A stretch of 64,000 nt of DNA from Aeromicrobium wangtongii (GCF_024584515.1 NZ_CP102173.1:1550001-1614000); one strand, 5' to 3'. Counted from the stretch's first letter, positions 9,031 to 17,220 are shown. Numbers and translations: made by a program. Notes: generated by a model not told the origin, from the letters alone.

Positions 9031-9070
9031 GGTGGGGTCCTCGTCACGGCTAGGATGTTGGATGGGCGTC

Positions 9071-9087
9071 CAAACATCAGATGTTTG
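9071..9087. promoter_or_regulatory. Perfect 17-bp palindrome, candidate FadR-type operator
   Basis: CAAACATC-A-GATGTTTG is a perfect inverted repeat. It lies in the 137-bp divergent gap between the carrier-protein start and the FadR-type regulator start. Its core ACATCNGATGT recurs at 16925-16939, so it probably controls both the biotin operon and the regulator itself. Confidence 0.7.
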
Positions 9088-9167
9088 AGGCCACAGTATC
9101 CCGTGACGTGCATCACCACAATGGTGGTTTTCCCGCGACAGATCCCCGCCTGACGAGATGAGAGTCC

Positions 9168-9896
9168 ATGAGTGTCACTGACGCAGCCATCGAGAAGATC
9201 CGAGAGCTCATCATCACCGGGGAGCTCTCTCCGGGGGACCGCCTGGCTCCCGAGCAGGATCTCGCGGCGATGCTCGGCATATCCAGGAGCTCGCTGCGTG
9301 AGGCCGTGAAGGCGCTGAGCCAGGCCAAGGTCCTCGACGTGCGTCGTGGCGACGGCACCTACATCACCAGCTTGTCGCCCAACTTGCTGCTCTCCGGGCT
9401 GTCATTCGCCGTCGACCTGGTCCGCGACCAGACGCTGCACGAGGTGTTCGAGGTGCGGCGACTGCTCGAGCCGGCTGCGACGGCCCTCGCCGCCACACGG
9501 GTGACGGATGCGCAGATCGAAGGGCTGAGGCGAAGCCTCGAGCTCATGCGCGCCACCGACGATCCCGAGGAGATGGTGCATCGTGATGTCGAGTTCCATG
9601 CCCAAGTGGTGGCCGCGTCCGGCAATGAGACGCTCTGCTCGATCGTCGCGGCGATCTCGGCTCGCGCGTTACGCGCTCGCATCTGGCGCGCTTCGATCGC
9701 CGGCGTGAAGTCCCTGACGCTGGTCCAGCACGCGGCCATCGTCGACGCGCTCGAGGAGCGGGACGCGGCGCTGGCCAGCTCGGCGGCCACACTGCACCTC
9801 TCGGCTTCGCAGAAGTGGTTCCGCGAGCTGGAGCATCCGGAGACCGTGGCTGCTGCCGAGTCCGACGGGGGACTCGCTCCGTCATACATCGGATGA
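9168..9896 (+). CDS. FadR-subfamily GntR transcriptional regulator
   Basis: This 242-residue regulator has an N-terminal winged helix (GELSPGDRLAPEQDLAAML, then SRSSLREAVKAL). A C-terminal FCD-type all-helical domain (about residues 80-220) has likely metal/ligand histidines, e.g. HRDVEFHAQV. FCD regulators usually bind carboxylic acids or acyl-CoAs and repress catabolic genes. It is divergent from the six-gene biotin operon. Matching palindromes near this gene and upstream of the epoxide-hydrolase pair suggest it governs the whole island (inference). Confidence 0.85.
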   Translation: MSVTDAAIEKIRELIITGELSPGDRLAPEQDLAAMLGISRSSLREAVKALSQAKVLDVRRGDGTYITSLSPNLLLSGLSFAVDLVRDQTLHEVFEVRRLLEPAATALAATRVTDAQIEGLRRSLELMRATDDPEEMVHRDVEFHAQVVAASGNETLCSIVAAISARALRARIWRASIAGVKSLTLVQHAAIVDALEERDAALASSAATLHLSASQKWFRELEHPETVAAAESDGGLAPSYIG

Positions 9897-9956
9897 CTTG
9901 CCGGCGCGTACTGGAAACTGTGGTCGCCAAGTAAGCGATCCCCAACCCTTCCCATG

Positions 9957-9970
9957 GTGACCCAGGTCAC
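9957..9970. promoter_or_regulatory. Inverted repeat upstream of the swivelling-domain operon
   Basis: GTGACC-CA-GGTCAC is a perfect 6-bp-arm repeat in the 250-bp gap before the gene at 10147. A TTAGAT hexamer follows at 9972 and could be a -10 element. It differs from the ACATCNGATGT core, so it may bind a second factor or be incidental. Confidence 0.3.
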
Positions 9971-10094
9971 GTTAGATTGACCGCACGGTTTCGGATCCGA
10001 GCGTTTTTCACGCCTGATCGGGGCGCGAAGTCCCGCGCATCGGGTCCAGCCCGGGGCTGTTGGACTCGGCGATGATCGCGAGTGTGGCCGCCAA

Positions 10095-10112
10095 TTGATC
10101 TGATGTCTGCGG
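10095..10112. promoter_or_regulatory. Degenerate copy of the ACATCNGATGT operator
   Basis: TTGATCTGATGTCTGCGG has one intact half-site (GATGTCT) and a degraded partner. It shares the half-site and the following GCGG with the perfect site at 16925-16939. It lies about 35 bp upstream of the swivelling-domain gene start. A ten-base match (ACATCGGATG) also occurs at 9886-9895 over the regulator stop codon. Confidence 0.4.
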
Positions 10113-10146
10113 CCACTGATCTGGTCGATCGTTTCTGGGAGGCTCA

Positions 10147-10845
10147 ATGTCACAGCCACAAGTACTCGACGACAAATGGGGCAAGAAGGCCATGACCCCG
10201 ACGGTGGAGCACTTCCACCGCGCCGTCCGGGAAGTCGTCGCCGAGCGGTTCGCCGCCTCGGGCAGGGCCTGGGAGGACTTCGTCCACGACCTGGCCTGCG
10301 AGATCACCGCCGAGGACCTCCAGGCTGTCGAGAAGAGCCTGCTGGACACCGGTTACACCTTCGAGACCTCCGCGCACGTGTCCCTTGCGGAGAGCCCGGA
10401 GAAGTACAAGCCGTTGGCGGTCGTGTCGGACTCGGGCAACCAGGTGACCGATGATGAGGGGCGAAAGGTCGTCGGTACCGGCGACAACGTGTTCTCCGCC
10501 CCCGATCTGACCGGCACGGCGCGGTTCGTCGGCACGGTCGACGTGGTCATGGAGATGCTGCTCGGCGGGGTGCCGCCAGACACCATCGCGATCATCGATG
10601 ACTCGGGCGGAACGCTGACCGCGCCGATCCTGGAAGGGTTCGCGGGCGTCATCTGCATGGGCGGCACGGTCCGCTCCCACCTGGGCATCCTGACGCGGGA
10701 GTACAACATCCCGTGCCTGATGGCCGCTGAACTGGACGGCCTCGCCGACGGGGACAAGATCCACGTCCAGTACTCGAAGCCGGCCACTGATGCCTACGCC
10801 GAGCGCGACGAGAGCGCCCGTGTCCGAATCTCGAAGATCTCCTGA
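10147..10845 (+). CDS. Stand-alone phosphohistidine swivelling domain protein (PEP-utiliser mobile domain)
   Basis: This 232-residue protein has a C-terminal half matching the PEP-utilising enzyme mobile domain. It has a glycine-rich strand, then GGTVRSHLGILTREY, in which His178 is the expected phospho-carrier, followed by NIPCLMA. The first 100 residues are unassigned and acidic. In PEP synthase, PPDK and phenylphosphate synthase this domain shuttles phosphate between an ATP-grasp domain and a TIM barrel, but neither is encoded here. It is 13 bp upstream of an unrecognised gene with a strong ribosome site between them, so the two products probably act together. The substrate is unknown. Confidence 0.78.
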   Translation: MSQPQVLDDKWGKKAMTPTVEHFHRAVREVVAERFAASGRAWEDFVHDLACEITAEDLQAVEKSLLDTGYTFETSAHVSLAESPEKYKPLAVVSDSGNQVTDDEGRKVVGTGDNVFSAPDLTGTARFVGTVDVVMEMLLGGVPPDTIAIIDDSGGTLTAPILEGFAGVICMGGTVRSHLGILTREYNIPCLMAAELDGLADGDKIHVQYSKPATDAYAERDESARVRISKIS

Positions 10846-10858
10846 GGGGGAGCAGCAC

Positions 10859-12409
10859 ATGCCCACGAACCTGACGTACACACAGCTGCTTGAGGACAAC
10901 GCCTGGCTGCGCAAGTCCGGCGACAGCTTCTACTTCCAGTGCACGACGCGCACGGTGCAGGAGTCGAAGCTGTTCCCCGTCAACCCGTACATCGCGTTGT
11001 CCTACTACAACGCGTGGTACCGGTGGCCCGAGCTGGTCCGCAAGATCTCGGCCTCCATGAGCCCTGAGGAGGTCGGGGACCGGGCCCGGGAGGTCTCGTC
11101 CTACGTCAACGCCATCTCGTTGAGCACGATCCCGAACTTCTTCCTCGGTGGCCGACAGTTCCTGATCGACATGGGGATGATCAATCCGACCGACTCGCTG
11201 GACGACATCCACGAGGTTCTCGACTTCAGCCGCCGGGCGAACCTGGCGTATCACCGCCAGACGGGGCACGTCCTGAACAGCGACAACAGCAATCGCGCGC
11301 AGATCCTGCCCGAGCGTGCGCTCCAGGTGTTCGAGGCGGATGCGATCGGGTGCGTGCCGGGAGATCGGCTGCACTCCGCTGTCGCCGGTTTCCTGGCCAC
11401 CGCGTCGCAGTACGCATTCTTGAAGAACTGCGAGTGCCGGCTCGGCATCCACAACAGCGGGCCCTATCAGGTCGGTGCCAACGAGATGCTGGTACGGGAC
11501 TTCGTCGACCTCGCCGAGGGGGACTACCCGTGGCTGGACGGGGTGGCCTCGGAGATCGAGCACAACAACCTGACGATGCCGGTGATCATGAAGGACACCC
11601 ACTTCAACATCGTCGACGACTGGGGCAGCTTCGAGGCGACACCGTCCTATGACCACGACAACGTCGTCGCGGTCGGCCTCTACACCTCGGACTATCTCAG
11701 TGATGGCTACATCCCGGTCCACATGGAGAATGCGGGAGATCTGGCGGACTACCTGGACCTGCTGCGCGAGAAGATGGCGGACGCGACCTCGCAGCTGTGG
11801 AAGCGCATGGCCGGCTGGTCGCGGGACCAGATGATCGATGCAGGCTCGCTGGTCTACTACGGCGTGTTCAAGGACTTCGCGCACTTCGCCGGCACCTACG
11901 AGCAGGACGACTGGTGCATGCTGGACGAGCGGGCCAACCGCATGAAGCCGCTGATGAACGACGAGTACGGGCGTGACGCGATCGCGGAGGTCGTCGGCTT
12001 CATCTCGCTGACCTCCCAGCAGGAGAGCCCGTACGTGATGAGCCGCTACGCCGCGCAACCGGCGGACATGTGGTCGGCGATCCCGTACGCGGTGCTCCAC
12101 GACGCACCCTCCACAGCGACGGCTGGTCCGATTCGTCCGGGTGTCACCTCCCTCGAACCCAAGACGGCGCTCTACACCACGACACGCGGCAAGCTGACCC
12201 AGGACGAGTGCAATGCGGCCGCGAAGGGCTTCGTCCCGAAGGTCTTCGAGGACGGCGGTCGATACCTCGACGACCAGTGGGTCAAGAACAATGCGGCGAG
12301 TGACCGTGCACGGAGGCTCTACGAGGCGACGCAGGAGCACTCGCGCCACCTGCAGGGCAGGGGATCGCTGCTGCAGCGCGAGGACATCGAGAAGATCCGC
12401 AACGGCTGA
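10859..12409 (+). CDS. Unrecognised 516-residue partner of the swivelling-domain protein
   Basis: I do not recognise the family. The protein is soluble (no signal peptide or membrane spans), aromatic-rich and highly structured in composition. Examples are ALSYYNAWYRW near residue 42, a cysteine pair in KNCECRLGIHNSGPYQ near residue 190, a His/Asp-rich stretch PSYDHDNV, and ISLTSQQESPY. It has no visible P-loop, ATP-grasp or PEP-TIM-barrel signature. The ATG at 10859 follows GAGGGGGAG. A strong terminator follows the stop. Its pairing with a phosphohistidine domain suggests it is the catalytic body receiving or donating phosphate (inference). Confidence 0.6.
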   Translation: MPTNLTYTQLLEDNAWLRKSGDSFYFQCTTRTVQESKLFPVNPYIALSYYNAWYRWPELVRKISASMSPEEVGDRAREVSSYVNAISLSTIPNFFLGGRQFLIDMGMINPTDSLDDIHEVLDFSRRANLAYHRQTGHVLNSDNSNRAQILPERALQVFEADAIGCVPGDRLHSAVAGFLATASQYAFLKNCECRLGIHNSGPYQVGANEMLVRDFVDLAEGDYPWLDGVASEIEHNNLTMPVIMKDTHFNIVDDWGSFEATPSYDHDNVVAVGLYTSDYLSDGYIPVHMENAGDLADYLDLLREKMADATSQLWKRMAGWSRDQMIDAGSLVYYGVFKDFAHFAGTYEQDDWCMLDERANRMKPLMNDEYGRDAIAEVVGFISLTSQQESPYVMSRYAAQPADMWSAIPYAVLHDAPSTATAGPIRPGVTSLEPKTALYTTTRGKLTQDECNAAAKGFVPKVFEDGGRYLDDQWVKNNAASDRARRLYEATQEHSRHLQGRGSLLQREDIEKIRNG

Positions 12410-12420
12410 GCCGCAGGGGG

Positions 12421-12457
12421 CCCCGTCCGTCACGCAGCCTCGTCGTGACGGACGGGG
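12421..12457. terminator. Bidirectional terminator hairpin
   Basis: Perfect 14-bp arms (12421-12434 and 12444-12457; CCCCGTCCGTCACG) flank a 9-nt loop, between the convergent gene ending at 12409 and the TetR gene ending at 12464. Confidence 0.8.
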
Positions 12458-12463
12458 TCGCGG

Positions 12464-13048
12464 CTAGGCAATCATCTTGACGGCGAGCTCCGCGTACACC
12501 GATGCCAGCTCGTCCACCGACAAGGGCCCGTCCGGTTGGTACCACGTCGTGACGGCCGTGGTCATCTGCAGGATCGCGAAGACCGTCACCCGCAGGTCCG
12601 GCACCGTGTGCTGACCGGTCGCCAAGCACGATTCGACGATCGCGGTGAGCTCTCGCTCATAGCGGCTCCGCAGGGCCACGGCCTCCTGGAAGTGATCGGG
12701 GCTGAGTCGATTGAGCTGCGCATTGACAATGGCCGCATCCGTCTGGCGGCGGATGTGGAACACGACGTGCGCGCGGACGAATGCGCGCAGGCGTTCGGTG
12801 GGATCGTCCGTGCCGAGCTGCCGTTCGGCGTCCTTCCACGACGATGAGATCGCCTCCAGGGCAGACAAGGTGAGATCCCACAGGATCTCCTCCTTCGAGC
12901 CGAAGTGGTGGTACATCGTCGCCCCCCGGATGCCCACCACCGCGGCGATGTCACGAACGGACGTGGCGTCGTACCCCTTGGTCGCGAACATCTCGAGGGC
13001 CACGCGCCGGATCTCCTGGGAGGTGGGCTCAGCGCGCTCGACCGTCAT
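12464..13048 (-). CDS. TetR-family regulator
   Basis: This 194-residue protein has an N-terminal TetR helix-turn-helix (RDIAAVVGIRGATMYHHFGSKEEI, residues about 33-56) and a C-terminal TetR/AcrR-type ligand domain. It starts 3 bp after the acyl-CoA dehydrogenase stop, so the two are one operon. Such TetR proteins next to acyl-CoA dehydrogenases usually respond to acyl-CoAs. The near-perfect inverted repeat at 14287-14304 in the dehydrogenase/SDR divergent promoter is its likely operator. Confidence 0.85.
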   Translation of the reverse strand: MTVERAEPTSQEIRRVALEMFATKGYDATSVRDIAAVVGIRGATMYHHFGSKEEILWDLTLSALEAISSSWKDAERQLGTDDPTERLRAFVRAHVVFHIRRQTDAAIVNAQLNRLSPDHFQEAVALRSRYERELTAIVESCLATGQHTVPDLRVTVFAILQMTTAVTTWYQPDGPLSVDELASVYAELAVKMIA

Positions 13049-13051
13049 GGG

Positions 13052-14263
13052 CTACACCCTAGGGCGGTAGCGTTTGAGCTCTCGTCGGGCCAAGGACATC
13101 TTGTGGACCTCGTCCGGCCCGTCGGCGATACGCAGCATGCGAGCCTGCTCGTACATCTCGGCCAGCGGCGTGTCCTGGCTGACGCCGGCGCCTCCGAACG
13201 ACTGGATGGCGTGGTCGATGACCCACGTCGCCATCTGCGGCGCAGCGACCTTGATCGCCGAGATCTCGATCGCCGCACCCTTGTTGCCGACCGTGTCCAT
13301 CAGCCAGGCGGTCTTGAGGACGAGCAGACGAACCTGCTCGATGCGGATGCGCGCCTCGGCCACCCAGTCCTGGAACACTCCCTGCTCCGCGATGGGCTTG
13401 CCGAAGGGAAACCTGACCATGGAGCGCTCGCACATCAGGTCGAATGCGCGCTCGGCCATCCCGATCAGCCGCATCGCGTGGTGGATGCGCCCCGGTCCGA
13501 GCCTGGCCTGCGCCAGTGCGAACCCGCCGTGCAGCTCGCCCAGCAAGTTCTCGCGCGGCACGCGGACGTTGACGTACTCGACCTCGGCGTGGCCGCCGTG
13601 GCCACTGTCGGAGTAGCCGAAGACACTCGTGGAACGGACGATGTTGACGCCGGGCGTGTCCATGGGCACGACGACCATGGACTGCTGCTGGTGCGGGGGA
13701 CCATCGGGCTGCGACTGCCCCATCACGATCGCCACCTTGCAGCGAGGGCTCATGGCGCCGCTCGACCACCACTTACGGCCGTTGATGACCAGATCGTCGC
13801 CGTCGACGTCGATCCGGGTGGAGATGTTGCGAGCATCCGAGGAGGCGACGGCGGGCTCGGTCATCCCGTAGACCGAACGGATCTCACCGGCCAGCAGGGG
13901 CGGAAGCCAGCGATCGCGGACCGGTTCAGTCGCGAAGTGATGGAGCAGCTCCATGTTGCCGGTGTCAGGTGCAGAGCAGTTCAACGCCTCAGGCATCATC
14001 CACGGGCTGTGCCCGGTGATCTCGGCGATGGGGGCGTACTCGAGGTTCGTGAGTCCTTGCTCGCCGGCGGGCAGGAAGAGGTTCCAGAGTCCGGCCGCCT
14101 GTGCCCGAACCTTCAGCTCGTCGATGACGGGGGGCGTCTCCCACTGCGGGATCTCGAGCTTCTCTCGCTGATAGCGCGGTTCGGCGGGGATCACCTCGTC
14201 GTTCAGGAAGGCCAGCGCCTTGTCCCTCAGCTCTTCGACCTTCGGTGAGTATGCGAACTCCAT
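13052..14263 (-). CDS. Acyl-CoA dehydrogenase family protein
   Basis: This 403-residue flavoprotein of the acyl-CoA dehydrogenase fold should introduce an alpha-beta double bond in an acyl-CoA. Markers are VYGMTEPAVASSD (FAD/substrate region), GRKWWSSGA, ARLGPGRIHHAMR and the C-terminal QSFGGAGVSQDTPLAEMY and ARMLRIADGPDEVH. It resembles the large-substrate or phosphotransferase-fused FadE11/ACAD10-type C-terminal domains. The ATG at 14263 follows a GGAGGATC-type ribosome site. It is divergent from an SDR and co-transcribed with TetR. Confidence 0.88.
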   Translation of the reverse strand: MEFAYSPKVEELRDKALAFLNDEVIPAEPRYQREKLEIPQWETPPVIDELKVRAQAAGLWNLFLPAGEQGLTNLEYAPIAEITGHSPWMMPEALNCSAPDTGNMELLHHFATEPVRDRWLPPLLAGEIRSVYGMTEPAVASSDARNISTRIDVDGDDLVINGRKWWSSGAMSPRCKVAIVMGQSQPDGPPHQQQSMVVVPMDTPGVNIVRSTSVFGYSDSGHGGHAEVEYVNVRVPRENLLGELHGGFALAQARLGPGRIHHAMRLIGMAERAFDLMCERSMVRFPFGKPIAEQGVFQDWVAEARIRIEQVRLLVLKTAWLMDTVGNKGAAIEISAIKVAAPQMATWVIDHAIQSFGGAGVSQDTPLAEMYEQARMLRIADGPDEVHKMSLARRELKRYRPRV

Positions 14264-14286
14264 GTGATCCTCCTGAATGGTGCCCT

Positions 14287-14304
14287 GCCGAACGCCCGTT
14301 AGGC
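14287..14304. promoter_or_regulatory. Candidate TetR operator
   Basis: GCCGAACG-CC-CGTTAGGC is an inverted repeat with 7 of 8 paired positions matching. It sits in the 69-bp divergent gap between the acyl-CoA dehydrogenase and SDR starts. The gap and symmetry fit a TetR-family site serving both promoters. Confidence 0.5.
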
Positions 14305-14332
14305 TACCATCGCAGGACGCGGAGGAGGCGGG

Positions 14333-15070
14333 ATGGCGAACGTCAATTTTGACTACAACGGCAGCAGCATCATCATCACCGGCGGCGCCAGGGGCATCGG
14401 TCTCGAGCTGGGACGGGCCTTCGTGGGCTGGGGAGGTGATGTGTTCCTGGTCGACCGGGACCGCGAGGAGGTCGAGGCCGCCGCGACCGCCATCGGTGCC
14501 GTGCCACTGGTCGCCGACGTGAGCGACTCTGCGGAGGTCGACCGAGTCGTGGCCACGGTGGTCGAGGTGTCGGGACGGGTGGACCTGCTGGTCAACAATG
14601 CCGGCATCCTGCGCGACGGCGTCGTCTGGAAGATGACCGATGATGACTGGGAGGCGGTCATGTCGACCCATGCGGGCGGGGCATTCAGGTTCACCCGGGC
14701 GGTGGTCCCGCACTTCCGGGCCCAGAGCCGGGGACGCATCGTCAACGTGACCTCGTACAGCGGGATCCGGGGGAACACGGGACAGGCGAACTACGCCACG
14801 GCGAAGGCCGGCATCATCGGGCTCACCAAGACGACGGCCAAGGAGCTCGCCCGGTTCGGGATCACGGTCAACGCGATCTCGCCCAACGCGTCGACGCGCA
14901 TGGTCGAGTCGATCCCGGCCGACAAGCTGGCCGAGCTGGCTGCGTCCGTCCCGATGGGGCGTTTTGCCGAGCCTGCCGAGATGGCGCCCGCGGTGGCGTT
15001 CCTTGCCAGCGACGAAGCCGCGTACATCACCGGCGTCGTCCTCCCGGTCGACGGTGGAATCTCGATCTGA
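14333..15070 (+). CDS. Short-chain dehydrogenase/reductase
   Basis: This 245-residue classical SDR has the cofactor motif TGGARGIG near residue 17, an acidic residue after beta-2 (LVDRDR) that favours NAD, and NNAGI. The catalytic Ser lies in TSYSG and the Tyr/Lys pair in YATAK. The C-terminus ends VDGGISI. It should interconvert an alcohol and ketone or a 3-hydroxyacyl and 3-ketoacyl substrate. It is alone on the plus strand, divergent from the acyl-CoA dehydrogenase, and fits the 3-hydroxy to 3-keto oxidation step of the island. Confidence 0.9.
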   Translation: MANVNFDYNGSSIIITGGARGIGLELGRAFVGWGGDVFLVDRDREEVEAAATAIGAVPLVADVSDSAEVDRVVATVVEVSGRVDLLVNNAGILRDGVVWKMTDDDWEAVMSTHAGGAFRFTRAVVPHFRAQSRGRIVNVTSYSGIRGNTGQANYATAKAGIIGLTKTTAKELARFGITVNAISPNASTRMVESIPADKLAELAASVPMGRFAEPAEMAPAVAFLASDEAAYITGVVLPVDGGISI

Positions 15071-15106
15071 GCTCCGGTGCGCCCGGCCAGCGACGTCAGA
15101 TCAGGC

Positions 15107-15847
15107 TCAGGCTCGGGCCCAGAAGTCGACCAGTCCCGCCGCGGCCTGGGCGGGGTCCTCGAACATCCACCAGTGCCCCAGGCCGTCGAGTGCGAGGATC
15201 TCGGCGTCCATGCGCGCAGCGACGGGCGGGGTCATCTCAGGCGGAACGAACGGGTCAGCGGTCGGGTGAATCAGGAGGGCGGGACGTCGGTCGGCTTGCG
15301 CCAGCTGGTCGCCGAGCTGGCGCATCGCTGGCTGTGCGGCCGACCGGTAGACCTTGAGGATCGCGTCCCCCATCGTGTCGTCGAGATGCTCGGCCATGGT
15401 CGGGGCCAGCCGGGGCGGAACGCCGAAAGCCGCCCCGAGCTCGTCACCGTCGAGCGCGACGATGCCCTTGACCGACTCCTCGCCGTCGCCCTCGGTCTGC
15501 CACACCGCGGCAGCAGGGTGCCACTCGTAGTCGGGGTGCACGAGGCCCGCGCAATCGGCAGCCCACGACCGGAGCAGATCGGGCCGCTCGGCAGCCACGG
15601 CGTAGACATGGCCAGCTCCCCAGTCGTGCCCGACCAGGTCCACCGGGTCGCCAAGGTCCTCGAGCTGGCCGATCAGCCAGTCCCGGTGTGCCAGACGGCT
15701 GCCGTCGAAGCCGTCGGGAACGGCCCCGCCGAATCCGGGCGGCGACAACAGGACGATGTCCTCGACGCCCCGTTGCTCGAGCTCAGGGACGAGGTCGGAC
15801 CACACGAATGACGTCTCGGGGTTTCCGTGGACGAACACGGCGGTCAT
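15107..15847 (-). CDS. Alpha/beta hydrolase, epoxide-hydrolase-like (small)
   Basis: This 246-residue alpha/beta hydrolase has the oxyanion segment HGNPETSFVW, the nucleophile elbow GHDWGAG (aspartate) and a C-terminal LGHWWMFEDP histidine loop. An Asp nucleophile points to epoxide hydrolase or dehalogenase chemistry rather than esterase. Its start overlaps the upstream hydrolase stop by ATGA, so the pair is one operon. The product is shorter than typical epoxide hydrolases (about 300), implying a reduced lid. Confidence 0.82.
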   Translation of the reverse strand: MTAVFVHGNPETSFVWSDLVPELEQRGVEDIVLLSPPGFGGAVPDGFDGSRLAHRDWLIGQLEDLGDPVDLVGHDWGAGHVYAVAAERPDLLRSWAADCAGLVHPDYEWHPAAAVWQTEGDGEESVKGIVALDGDELGAAFGVPPRLAPTMAEHLDDTMGDAILKVYRSAAQPAMRQLGDQLAQADRRPALLIHPTADPFVPPEMTPPVAARMDAEILALDGLGHWWMFEDPAQAAAGLVDFWARA

Positions 15848-16845
15848 GCTGGCTCGCTCGTGACATCGGCGAGGAATGCGAGCATGGCCTTGCTCGTCTC
15901 CTCCGGTGCCTCCTGCTGGGTCCAGTGCCCGATGCCGGGGATGAGGACGTTGGCGCGAAGGTCTGGCACCTCGATGGGCATGTTCTCGTAGAGATCGGCG
16001 TTCGCCGCGAGCACGATGTCATCGGCCCCGGCGATGAAGCACGCGGGGACGGTGATCTTGGCGCCCCGGAACGCAGCCATCTCGTGCCATGTGTGATCGG
16101 CGGCGCGGTAGTAGTTCAGCGCCGAGCCGAAGCCCGTTCGTTCGTACTCGCCGGCATAGAAGTCGAGGTCCTCGTCGCTCAGCCACGGAATCGGCCGACG
16201 GGGCCACGTGAGCGCGTCGGCGAGCTGGTCGCCGCGCACGAGGTCGCCCAGGGTGACTTCCTCGGGTGGCGCGTCGCCGGAGATGCTGAAGAAGAACCCC
16301 TGCAGCCAGTGCCGGACGTCGAGCTCGAGATCGGCCTCCGCTCGGCCCACCTCGTTGAAGTACAGCTGGTAGTGGAATCCGGGGCCGGTCTCGCGGTCCA
16401 TCGAGATGCTGGGAGGGACGGTGTGGTCGTAGGTGAAGGTCGTGCGTGCTCCGTAGTAGGGGACACTCAGGCCGATCACGCCGGTGAAGAGGTCGGGTCG
16501 CATGAGCGCCGCGTTCCACGCGACCGGCGCGCCCCAGTCGTGACCGGCGATGACCGCGGTCTCGTGCGGAAGTGCCTCGAGGAGCCCGACCATGTCACCG
16601 ACGAGCTTCGGCTGGGTGTACTGCTCCGGTGCCATGGGTCGCGACGAGCGCCCCATGCCGCGCATGTCCGGTGCGACGACGTGATAACCGGCGTCGCCGA
16701 GGGACTGCAGCTGGTGCCGCCACGAGTACCACGACTCCGGGAAGCCGTGACACAGGATCACGCACGGGCCGTCCTCCGGCCCGGACTCAGCGATGTGCAG
16801 TCGGATGCCGTTCGTCTGTACCAAGCGGTGGGAGATGGTGGCCAT
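15844..16845 (-). CDS. Alpha/beta hydrolase, soluble epoxide-hydrolase type
   Basis: This 333-residue enzyme is like soluble epoxide hydrolases: HGFPESWYSWRHQ oxyanion loop, DMRGMGRSS, nucleophile GHDWGAPVAW, a full lid domain (about residues 130-220) and the C-terminal GHWTQQEAPEE. It should open an epoxide to a diol, or attack a related electrophile. The ATG at 16845 fits the family; the upstream extension is unsupported. It is the first gene of a two-gene operon whose upstream region carries the shared palindrome at 16925-16939. Confidence 0.85.
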   Translation of the reverse strand: MATISHRLVQTNGIRLHIAESGPEDGPCVILCHGFPESWYSWRHQLQSLGDAGYHVVAPDMRGMGRSSRPMAPEQYTQPKLVGDMVGLLEALPHETAVIAGHDWGAPVAWNAALMRPDLFTGVIGLSVPYYGARTTFTYDHTVPPSISMDRETGPGFHYQLYFNEVGRAEADLELDVRHWLQGFFFSISGDAPPEEVTLGDLVRGDQLADALTWPRRPIPWLSDEDLDFYAGEYERTGFGSALNYYRAADHTWHEMAAFRGAKITVPACFIAGADDIVLAANADLYENMPIEVPDLRANVLIPGIGHWTQQEAPEETSKAMLAFLADVTSEPA

Positions 16846-16924
16846 GCGTTTCTCCTTGAGCGGTGTGCGCCTCTGGGAAGGGCATCCCCTGCGAAGACTC
16901 CATTGCAAGGCCGACGCACCGACC

Positions 16925-16976
16925 AGACATCGGATGTCTTGCGGGTCAGTGTGCAAGTAATCGGACGGGACGTCAA
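16925..16976 (-). promoter_or_regulatory. Candidate promoter and FadR-type operator of the hydrolase pair
   Basis: AGACATC-G-GATGTCT at 16925-16939 is a perfect palindrome with the same core as the site at 9071. On the minus strand it lies just downstream of a possible promoter, TTGACG (16971-16976), a 17-bp gap, then the weak hexamer CACACT. A repressor bound there would block the start region. Confidence 0.55.
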
Positions 16977-17063
16977 CAAGCGCAGGGCGAACTAATTGCG
17001 TCGCCGGGCTGGAGGCAGACAGCTCCGACTTGCGGTGATGCCGTTCGGGACGCGCTAGGTGTG

Positions 17064-17220
17064 ATGAGTGAGATCTGGACACCGACCGTGGCCAGCGTCG
17101 CCGCCGGCCTCGGGGTGGCCAACCGCCCGGCGAGACTTTCGTCGTTTCCTCGTCCTGACCGCGATCAAGCCGCTCACGCTGGTGTATTTCGTGGCGCTGG
17201 CCGGGGCGCTGACCGCATCG
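17064..17220 (+). pseudogene. Remnant of a LysE-type exporter gene
   Basis: Two short in-line pieces in different frames recall a LysE-family amino acid exporter. The first (frame of 17064) contains SVAAGLGVAN, like the family's glycine-rich second helix. The second (frame of 17068, from about 17128) contains RRDFRRFLVLTAIKPLTLVY, matching the conserved FLxLTxxNPxT segment with lysine in place of asparagine. Most of the gene is missing, with no start and no continuous frame. It occupies most of the otherwise non-coding 16977-17318 stretch. Confidence 0.5.

Noticed and set aside
10649-12433. A 594-codon minus-strand frame opposite the swivelling-domain pair
   Set aside because: It has no recognisable motif, spans two well-supported genes and an obvious terminator, and has biased antisense composition.
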